Shown here in pieces: positions 1-4,824 of a DNA stretch of 7,555 nt; the stretch's first letter is position 1, and every line of letters begins with the position of its first letter. The notes beneath the pieces are model-generated. The model made no database searches and had not been told where the DNA came from. It was given only the letters and a program-made list of their open reading frames with translations. A program made the translations under genes and the position numbers. The stretch covers positions 1 to 7,555 of the forward strand of contig JAITXR010000117.1 of the NCBI GenBank assembly GCA_031284665.1. The letters run 5' to 3'. The stretch comes from Paludibacter sp. (GTDB taxonomy: Bacteria; Bacteroidota; Bacteroidia; Bacteroidales; Paludibacteraceae).

Positions 1-1
1 G

Positions 2-148
2 GCAACAGAAAATACCAAAGCAAAAAGTTTCAAACTTTTTTGCGAAAAATACAAACCACAAACCGCCATTCGCACTTCTCTGTCCGATTTCAAGCAAGAA
101 TCGTGGATGACAAATGTGCCGCTTTATATTATTGGAAACTATGTGTGA
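2..148 (+). CDS. C-terminal fragment of an AAA/DUF4143-type ATP-binding protein
   Basis: Only the last 48 codons are present, in the frame starting at base 2 and ending at TGA 146-148; the rest lies left of the window. The tail contains KSFKLFCEKYKPQTAIRTS, followed by an ESWMTNVPLYIIGNYV ending. This resembles the extreme C-terminus of the large Bacteroidota family of AAA_14 ATPases fused to DUF4143, where a restriction-endonuclease-like DUF4143 domain ends in a Lys-rich strand, a (R/K)TS turn and a final NxPLYxI strand. The cellular role of that family is not established. The call is from remembered family pattern; the Walker motifs that would prove it are outside the window. The gene runs convergently towards the aminotransferase across a repeat-filled gap. 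No terminator hairpin with a T-run follows the stop. Confidence 0.6.
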   Translation, partial: ATENTKAKSFKLFCEKYKPQTAIRTSLSDFKQESWMTNVPLYIIGNYV

Positions 149-172
149 GATTGATAAGCAGCCAGCATACGT

Positions 173-196
173 AGAGACGCGGCATGCCACGTCTCT
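173..196. repeat. 24-bp palindrome (AGAGACG...CGTCTCT)
   Basis: The two 12-base arms pair perfectly except for C180/A189. The core is GGCATGCC and the flanks are AGAGACG and CGTCTCT. There is no T-run on either side, so it is not a standard intrinsic terminator, though it sits 25 bases after the DUF4143 gene stop. GAGACG-GGCATGCC-CGTCTC elements recur in intergenic DNA of several bacterial groups, so I read it as a dispersed palindromic repeat. Confidence 0.7.
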
Positions 197-261
197 TCAA
201 TCCACCCTGCACCGTATTTTTCGCCATTTCGCACATTTGAGTTACCCGCGCGGGCGGTTAT

Positions 262-330
262 ATTTTCCCGTAGGGAATTCATATCAATAGAAATATTGCC
301 ACCAACGCGTATTTTTCCCCGTAGGGGATA
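262..330. repeat. Pair of CCCGTAGGG mini-palindromes about 50 bp apart
   Basis: Two related elements read ATTTTCCCGTAGGGAAT (262-278) and ATTTTTCCCCGTAGGGGATA (311-330). Each is an inverted repeat around GTA: 5+5 bp at 265-277 and 5+5 bp at 316-328. They are direct copies spaced by about 50 bases. A 64-codon minus-strand reading frame runs across them and the 173-196 palindrome, but it looks like repeat DNA read by chance and not a gene. Such CCC-TA-GGG units are typical of dispersed Bacteroidota intergenic repeats (recollection, not searched). Confidence 0.55.
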
Positions 331-369
331 CACAAATACAATATGTGAATGTCCTCGGAATATTTTTTT

Positions 370-393
370 CTTCGTGTCTTTCTGTCTTCGTGT
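370..393. repeat. 8-bp tandem repeat, three units
   Basis: Three consecutive octamers read CTTCGTGT, CTTTCTGT and CTTCGTGT, flanked by T-rich DNA on the left and TC plus an A-run on the right. On the other strand it reads as the ACACGAAG-type simple repeat often found between genes in Bacteroidota and other phyla. No coding potential. Confidence 0.7.
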
Positions 394-414
394 TCAAAAA
401 ATTTCTTTTTCTTT

Positions 415-446
415 TTCTGGATTGCTTCGGGGAATACCCTCGCAAT
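415..446. repeat. GGATTGCTTC imperfect hairpin repeat
   Basis: TTCTGGATTGCTTC (415-428) is followed by GGGG-AATA-CCC and then GCAAT (442-446). The outer arms ATTGC (421-425) and GCAAT (442-446) pair, and an inner GGG/CCC stem closes on an AATA loop, with mismatches between. The left arm is identical to that of the near-perfect palindrome at 1908-1949, so both belong to one repeat family. Confidence 0.6.
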
Positions 447-625
447 GACGGGCAGAGGCTGTTGTCACGTATCTTATCTTGTTAATCTTCTAATTCTATA
501 AATCCTGATTCAGATAAGCAATGACGGGCAGAGTTTGCTGTTTCGCATCTTATCATATTAATCACTTAAATCAGTTAAATCAAAGTTCAGACAAAAGGAA
601 ATGACGGGAAACAATAACTGTTGCC
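442..625. repeat. Degenerate direct repeats of 76-80 bp, two full copies and a partial third
   Basis: Copy 1 is 442-517, copy 2 is 518-597 and a truncated third copy is 598-625. Each begins (G)MAATGACGGG. Copies 1 and 2 then share GCAGAG, CTGTT, CG(T/C)ATCTTATC, TTAATC, TAA-TC, AAATC and TTCAGA in the same order. The third copy keeps only GAAATGACGGG and a CTGTTGCC-like end, and finishes 12 bases before the aminotransferase stop. A weak stem (607-625, GG.AACA/TGTT.CC) lies in the third copy, but it has no U-run on the minus strand and I do not call it a terminator. Confidence 0.65.
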
Positions 626-637
626 ATTTCTTCATTT

Positions 638-1780
638 CTAAATCCCTAAATTAACCAAATACGTTTCCAATCGGTCGAGTCCGATTTTTATGTTTTCGAG
701 CGAATTGGCATACGAAAAACGTATAAAGCCTTCGCCATTACTTCCAAAATCAATGCCGGGAGTAATTCCAACATGCGCTTTTTCGAGTACATCAAAGGCA
801 AAACGGTACGAGTCGGATGTAAATCGGCGTGCATCGCAAAAAATATAAAATGCTCCTTGTGGCTCGCTATGAATTACAAAACCCATATCCTGCAAACGCC
901 GGAGCATATAAATTCTGCGTTCGTTATATGTGTTTCGCATTTTTTCCACTTCATTTCCGGCGGTAGTGATTGCTGCAATTCCGCCTATCTGTGCGGTACT
1001 TGGTGCGCAAATAAACAGGTTTTGCTGCAAAATTTGCAGTTTTCGCATATATTTTTCGGGTGCAATCAGGTAGCCAAGTCGTAAACCGGTCATTGCAAAA
1101 CGTTTCGAAAATCCGTTGATTACAAAGCTGTTATCAGTAAATTCGAGCATCGAATGTGCTTTGCTGCCATATACCAAGCCGTGATAAATTTCGTCGGAAA
1201 TTACCGGAATATCTAATTTTGCAAGTTGCAGCATCTGCTCTTTGTCGATAAGCGTGCCGGTTGGATTCATTGGCGAATTTACAAAAATGGCTTGCGTGCG
1301 CGGCGTAATTACTTTTTTGATTTCGGCGATGTCTAATCGAAAAGCGTTTTCGGCTTTTAAATCCACACTTACAGCAACTGCATTGCAGGCAAGGGCAAAA
1401 TTGCGATAACAAGGATAAGCGGGGTTTGAAATAATTACTTCGTCGCCGGGTTTGCAGAGCAGCATCAATGCCATCAAAATAGCGGGCGATGAGCCGGAAG
1501 TAACCACTATTCGGTCGGGCGAAATGCTGACGTTATACTCTTTTTTGTACAAATCGGCGATTGTTTGGCGCAAGCGCATATCGCCAAGCGAGTGAGTGTA
1601 ATGCGAAAAACCATTTTGAGTAGCGTTCACAATCGCGCTACTTACTTGATTGGGCATATCAAAATCAGGCTCGCCAACTTCTAAATGAATTACGTTAATG
1701 CCATTGCGTTCCAACTCTTTGGCGCGTTCGAGTACATCCATTACAATAAATGGGGTCATTTGGTCAATTAGTGGATTCAT
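638..1780 (-). CDS. Pyridoxal-phosphate aminotransferase, class I/II (aspartate aminotransferase-like)
   Basis: A 380-residue fold-type I PLP enzyme of normal length for subfamily I-gamma, cytosolic, expected to transfer an amino group between an amino acid and a 2-oxo acid. Visible landmarks: EVGEPDF (34-40) in the substrate-binding N-terminal segment; SGSSPA (95-100) in the phosphate/ring contact region; NSPMNPTGT (168-176) with the PLP-contacting Asn172; SDEIYHGLVY (195-204) with Asp196 for the pyridine nitrogen and Tyr199; FSKRFAMTGLRLGY (224-237) with Schiff-base Lys226 and phosphate-binding Arg234; and IRFSYA (353-358) with Arg355 for the substrate carboxylate. All catalytic residues are present. 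The substrate cannot be fixed from sequence; aspartate, alanine or aromatic amino acids are possible. The ATG at 1780 is the natural start. The leader is A/T-rich with no Shine-Dalgarno. It lies 206 bases after prs and I see no convincing promoter. Confidence 0.93.
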   Translation of the reverse strand: MNPLIDQMTPFIVMDVLERAKELERNGINVIHLEVGEPDFDMPNQVSSAIVNATQNGFSHYTHSLGDMRLRQTIADLYKKEYNVSISPDRIVVTSGSSPAILMALMLLCKPGDEVIISNPAYPCYRNFALACNAVAVSVDLKAENAFRLDIAEIKKVITPRTQAIFVNSPMNPTGTLIDKEQMLQLAKLDIPVISDEIYHGLVYGSKAHSMLEFTDNSFVINGFSKRFAMTGLRLGYLIAPEKYMRKLQILQQNLFICAPSTAQIGGIAAITTAGNEVEKMRNTYNERRIYMLRRLQDMGFVIHSEPQGAFYIFCDARRFTSDSYRFAFDVLEKAHVGITPGIDFGSNGEGFIRFSYANSLENIKIGLDRLETYLVNLGI

Positions 1781-1783
1781 GGC

Positions 1784-1824
1784 GTTAATAGTTCATGGTT
1801 TATAGTTTGTAGTTAATAGTTAAA
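1784..1824. repeat. Degenerate AACTAT(A/T)AAC-type low-complexity repeat
   Basis: Read on the minus strand, the leader just upstream of the aminotransferase ATG is built from variations of AACTATTAAC, CAAACTATAAAC, CATGAACTATTAAC. AACTATTAAC occurs twice exactly (1784-1793 and 1811-1820). Simple AACTATAAAC-like tracts are common between genes in this phylum. If transcribed, this is the immediate 5' leader and is almost free of G, so it should be unstructured. Confidence 0.5.
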
Positions 1825-1907
1825 ATTAGCATAGTACTATTTACAATAATGAATACTTAATGTTTTACCTATTAATCAGTTAGTCAATTTAATGACAAAT
1901 AGTTCTA

Positions 1908-1949
1908 TTCTGGATTGCTTCCCCGATGTATCGGGTAAGCAATCCAGAA
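1908..1949. repeat. 42-nt near-perfect palindrome between prs and the aminotransferase
   Basis: Arms of 13 bases (TTCTGGATTGCTT at 1908-1920, AAGCAATCCAGAA at 1937-1949) pair perfectly. After one C/T mismatch (1921/1936) an inner CCCGAT/ATCGGG stem closes on GT. It lies 38 bases beyond the prs stop, where a terminator would be expected. However, the T-run lies on the wrong side for minus-strand transcription: the hairpin is followed by AAAAAATTT on the plus strand only. It may still stop or stabilise the prs transcript. The arm sequence recurs at 415-428, pointing to a mobile or dispersed repeat and not a gene-specific terminator. Confidence 0.75.
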
Positions 1950-1986
1950 AAAATTTATTAATTTAGATGGAATATTGAGTTGCCAT

Positions 1987-2931
1987 TTACAATAAATACA
2001 TTTCGCTAATTGATTTATGTTCGAGCACTCGCTGAATGGTGTCTGCAAACATATCGGCTATTGACAGTATTTTAACTTTTGGACATATTGCGCAATCAAA
2101 TGGTATTGAGTCGGTAAAAATGATTTCGGAAAGTGCCGATTTTGTAACGTTTTTTATTGCGCTGCCCGACATAACTCCGTGACTTACAATTGCTCGCACA
2201 CTTTTGGCTCCATTGTCCATTATCAAATTTGCGGCTTTGCACAGGGTGCCTGCCGTATCAACCATATCGTCAACAATTATTACGTTTTTGTCTTCCACAT
2301 CGCCAATAATTTTCATATCGCTTACTACATTTGCTTTTTCGCGCGTTTTGTAGCCCAACGCCATAGGGCTGTTAAGATGTTTTGCATACGAGCCTGCACG
2401 TTTTGAGCCTCCTACATCAGGAGTGGCAATTACCATATTGTTGAGTTTCAGCGATTTAATGTACGGGACAAAGATTGTTGAGCCGTAAAGGTGGTCAACC
2501 GGTACATTAAAAAAACCTTGAATTTGGTCAGCGTGCAAATCCATTGTAATAATTCTGTCCACGCCGGCTACTCCGAGCATATCGGCAATAAGTTTTGCGC
2601 CAATCGACACGCGCGGTTTGTCTTTGCGGTCTTGACGCGCCCAACCGAAATATGGAATTACGGCAATTATTTTGTAAGCCGATGCGCGTTTTGCCGCATC
2701 AATCATAAGCAGCAGTTCCATTAAATTGTCCGAAGATGGAAAAGTGGATTGAACAAGAAAAACATATTCGCCACGAATTGATTCTTCGTACGAAACTGAA
2801 AATTCGCCATCCGAAAAATGTTCAACATTCAGATTGCCAAGCGGGCAACCGAGCGAGTCGCAGATTCTTTGGGCTAAATCGCGTGTGCGTGTTCCTGAAA
2901 ATACTTTGAAAGTGGGTGTAGAGCTCGACAT
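1987..2931 (-). CDS. prs: Ribose-phosphate pyrophosphokinase (PRPP synthetase)
   Basis: Transfers pyrophosphate from ATP to ribose 5-phosphate to make PRPP, the precursor of purines, pyrimidines, NAD, histidine and tryptophan; a cytosolic oligomer. At 314 residues it has the usual length of class I bacterial Prs. Landmarks in order: N-terminal FSDGE (39-43) in the ATP-site segment; catalytic flexible loop PYFGWARQDRKDKPR (93-107); pyrophosphate/Mg site DLHADQIQGFF (131-141) with the catalytic His133; PDVGGSKRA (171-179) in the second Rossmann-like half; and ribose-phosphate binding VDDMVDTAGT (220-229). The loop continues PRVSIGAKL where the E. coli enzyme has a different sequence; I regard this as a lineage variant. 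The start is ATG at 2931 with an A-rich leader and no Shine-Dalgarno. A TAnnTTTG box 50 bases upstream suggests it is transcribed independently of the permease and tdk. No truncation or frameshift is visible. Confidence 0.97.
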   Translation of the reverse strand: MSSSTPTFKVFSGTRTRDLAQRICDSLGCPLGNLNVEHFSDGEFSVSYEESIRGEYVFLVQSTFPSSDNLMELLLMIDAAKRASAYKIIAVIPYFGWARQDRKDKPRVSIGAKLIADMLGVAGVDRIITMDLHADQIQGFFNVPVDHLYGSTIFVPYIKSLKLNNMVIATPDVGGSKRAGSYAKHLNSPMALGYKTREKANVVSDMKIIGDVEDKNVIIVDDMVDTAGTLCKAANLIMDNGAKSVRAIVSHGVMSGSAIKNVTKSALSEIIFTDSIPFDCAICPKVKILSIADMFADTIQRVLEHKSISEMYLL

Positions 2932-2980
2932 ATTTTTTATGCTTTTGTTGATTAAGTAATACAGTATTTTAAATTTTTCA

Positions 2981-2988
2981 CAAAAGTA
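2981..2988 (-). promoter_or_regulatory. Putative prs promoter, -7 box TACTTTTG
   Basis: On the minus strand TACTTTTG matches all six fixed bases of the Bacteroidota sigma-A -7 consensus TAnnTTTG. No TTG stands at the ideal 19-base spacing; only a T-run (TTTTTT near 3014-3020) lies in the -33 region. Transcription would start near 2975, giving a leader of about 44 bases before the prs ATG. Confidence 0.5.
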
Positions 2989-2991
2989 GCA

Positions 2992-3013
2992 TTACAATTT
3001 TTTTTTATTGTAA
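2992..3013. promoter_or_regulatory. Inverted repeat TTACAAT-N8-ATTGTAA upstream of prs
   Basis: Perfect 7-bp arms (2992-2998 and 3007-3013) flank a run of eight T. The repeat lies between the permease stop and the prs -7 box and overlaps the -33 region. It could be an operator, or a weak hairpin ending the permease transcript. No U-run follows it on the minus strand, so an operator or chance A/T-rich symmetry is as likely as a terminator. Confidence 0.35.
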
Positions 3014-3030
3014 AAAATTCATTTTATTTT

Positions 3031-4122
3031 TTATTTTTTTTCAGAATTTTCTTCTTTCAGCACAAATCGTTTGTAATACGAAATCAACAAAGTAGTGAGA
3101 GGCAAAGCAATTATTAAGCCGAGCAAACCAAGCAGCGCACTCCAAATAGAGAGCGAAAGCAGGATTATTGCAGGGTTTAGTCCCAGATTTTTACCCATAA
3201 TTTTGGGAACAAGAAACATATCCTGAATAATTTGAACTACTACAAACACAATCACTACGGAAAATGCCAGCCACCAAAAATTTTGTCCGGTTTCGAGCGA
3301 TTTGAGCAATGCCAAAAACGCAACCGGCACAAAACCAACAACTTGCAAATAAGGCACAAGATTTAATATCCCAATAAACAGTCCAATCACAATAGCCAAA
3401 GGCAGCCCGACAATGGAAAATCCGATAGCAAACAAAATCCCTACTATCAGCGCAATCAATGCTTGACCGCGAAAATAACGATTAGTAGTAAGTTTTACAT
3501 CGTTTATAATTTCGGCAACAAGTGAGCGAAATTTTGGTGGAATGGCGGCAATAAAACCGGTATTAATTTTTTCGTAATCGAGTAAAATGAATACAAAGTA
3601 GAGGAAAACTGCAAATATCACAAAAAGTCCCAAAACAAAACTTAACGAGCCATTTATTACTCCCCAGAGTGTAGGAAGTATTTTTCCTGCAATTTCCTGA
3701 GTGGTGTTGTTGCTGAAAATCAGATGAATATCAATGTTTGCGAAAAAATTGTAAATGTAACTTTGCCATTTTTCAGGAATAAAGGGAATGAGGGTATAAT
3801 TTTCGGTATATAAGGATAACATTGCCGAAAATCGTTCTATTTCGTTGCTAATCAGCGGAATAAATATGCATAACAAACCTGCTGTAATAATAAGCAGCAC
3901 TGTCAAAGCGCACACAAGTGCCAACACGCGACTGGCAATGTGGAGTTTTTTCTGAAAAAAAATCACTATCGGATAAAAAATATACGACATCACCCACGCA
4001 ACGGCAAATGGCACAAGAACATCGCTTAATTTATTTATTATCAACACTATAACTGTTATAATAAGCAATGTAATTACCAAACGTACTACGCGGTCGAAAG
4101 TGTATATTTTTGAGTTTTCCAT
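3031..4122 (-). CDS. AI-2E family transporter (PerM/YdiK-like permease)
   Basis: A 363-residue inner-membrane protein of the AI-2E transporter family. Members have been linked to autoinducer-2 export, Na+/H+ antiport and other small-molecule efflux, so the family name does not prove the substrate. Hydrophobic segments fall near 13-29, 34-52, 66-90, 159-181, 221-240, 241-268, 284-300 and 318-347, the usual pattern of about eight helices. The large polar stretch 92-150 between helices 3 and 4 is the family's typical extracytoplasmic region. Conserved marks are NLVPYLQ (254-260) and the C-terminal MGKNLGLNPAIILLSLSIW (309-327) followed by GLIIALPLTT (335-344). The C-terminus is short and charged (KEENSEKK). 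The ATG shares one base with the tdk stop (TAATG), so translation is coupled to tdk and no separate promoter is needed. A link between this transport and thymidine salvage is only a guess. Confidence 0.92.
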   Translation of the reverse strand: MENSKIYTFDRVVRLVITLLIITVIVLIINKLSDVLVPFAVAWVMSYIFYPIVIFFQKKLHIASRVLALVCALTVLLIITAGLLCIFIPLISNEIERFSAMLSLYTENYTLIPFIPEKWQSYIYNFFANIDIHLIFSNNTTQEIAGKILPTLWGVINGSLSFVLGLFVIFAVFLYFVFILLDYEKINTGFIAAIPPKFRSLVAEIINDVKLTTNRYFRGQALIALIVGILFAIGFSIVGLPLAIVIGLFIGILNLVPYLQVVGFVPVAFLALLKSLETGQNFWWLAFSVVIVFVVVQIIQDMFLVPKIMGKNLGLNPAIILLSLSIWSALLGLLGLIIALPLTTLLISYYKRFVLKEENSEKK

Positions 4123-4700
4123 TATTGTTTCAGTTTATTGTAGCAATCGCGACAAATAGGCTCGTATTCGGCAGTTTCGCCAAGCAGCACTCGTTTTGTA
4201 CTGTCAACCAAACGGTGCGACACATAAGCCAACGCACCGCAGCGCACACATATTGCGTGAACTTTGTAAACATCTTCGGCTACGGCGCATAATGCAGGCA
4301 TCGGACCAAAAGGCACGCCTCTGAAATCCATATCCAAACCCGCTACAATAACTCGTATTCCGCTGTTAGCCAGCCGAGTACATACAGTTACGAGTTCGTC
4401 GTCGAAAAACTGCGCCTCGTCAATTCCTACCACATCCACATCGGTGGTCATTAGCAAAATACTTTCCGAAGCGTCAACCGGTGTCGAAGGAATGGCGTGA
4501 TGGTCGTGCGATACAACTTCGTCGTCAGAATAGCGAGTATCGATTTTTGGCTTAAAAATTTCAACTTTTTGGCGAGCAAATTGTGCCCGTTTCAGGCGGC
4601 GAATAAGTTCTTCGGTTTTTCCCGAAAACATTGAGCCGCAGATTACTTCAATACTGCCTCTGTGTTGCTGAATTGGATTATTTTGTTCAGAATAAATCAT
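4122..4700 (-). CDS. tdk: Thymidine kinase (type II, zinc-binding)
   Basis: Phosphorylates thymidine (and deoxyuridine) with ATP to dTMP in the pyrimidine salvage pathway; cytosolic, normally a homotetramer. With the ATG at 4700 the product has 192 residues, typical for the family. Landmarks: P-loop GSMFSGKT (22-29); DTRY (54-57); GIDEAQFF (92-99) with the catalytic base Glu95; GLDMDFRG (121-128); zinc-finger cysteines CVRC (151/154) and CRDC (183/186); the lasso region between them; and [10 protein letters not shown] (179-187), which contributes to the thymidine pocket. The frame is open upstream to a TTG at 4730, but those ten extra codons are unlike the family's N-terminus and ATG 4700 is preferred. 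No Shine-Dalgarno. It follows recQ by 124 bases with no terminator between, and overlaps the downstream permease by one base. Confidence 0.96.
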   Translation of the reverse strand: MIYSEQNNPIQQHRGSIEVICGSMFSGKTEELIRRLKRAQFARQKVEIFKPKIDTRYSDDEVVSHDHHAIPSTPVDASESILLMTTDVDVVGIDEAQFFDDELVTVCTRLANSGIRVIVAGLDMDFRGVPFGPMPALCAVAEDVYKVHAICVRCGALAYVSHRLVDSTKRVLLGETAEYEPICRDCYNKLKQ

Positions 4701-4783
4701 TTTAAATATTTCGTGTTTTTTTTCGCACAAGTTATCCCAATTTTTCGGGGCAAATTTTCACATAATAATTTCTAACATTATGG

Positions 4784-4810
4784 AACTTCCGTAACTTCTT
4801 TAACTTCCGT
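4784..4810. repeat. 9-bp tandem repeat, three units, between recQ and tdk
   Basis: The units are AACTTCCGT, AACTTCTTT and AACTTCCGT, followed by a looser copy (ATAAACTTCTCC) that runs to the recQ stop. On the transcribed strand it reads GGAAGTTA/AGAAGTTA. The gap of 121 bases (4701-4824) otherwise holds only A/T-rich leader. I see no T-run hairpin and no good TAnnTTTG box, so tdk is probably read through from recQ. Confidence 0.65.
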
Positions 4811-4824
4811 TTTATAAACTTCTC

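Noticed and set aside
139..333. 64-codon minus-strand reading frame in the left intergenic region
   Set aside because: It runs through the 24-bp palindrome and both CCCGTAGGG elements, overlaps the end of the plus-strand DUF4143 gene, has no promoter and resembles no protein family. It is most likely repeat DNA read by chance.
149..637. CRISPR array or integron recombination sites among the repeats
   Set aside because: The repeats are degenerate, 76-80 bp apart with internal similarity and no constant short repeat with unique spacers, and no cas, integrase or attC-type core sites were seen.
773..1084. Plus-strand 103-codon frame inside the aminotransferase
   Set aside because: It is antisense to a gene with all its catalytic motifs and has no recognisable domain. 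The same applies to the other plus-strand frames inside prs, tdk and recQ.
1908..1949. Intrinsic terminator for prs
   Set aside because: The stem is strong and well placed, but the poly-T tract lies upstream of the hairpin on the minus strand, so it does not have the stem-then-U-run layout.
4701..4740. tdk promoter from TTTG and TAACTTG motifs
   Set aside because: The spacing is 16 bases, not 19, and TAACTTG does not match TAnnTTTG. The motif pair is not better than chance in A/T-rich DNA.
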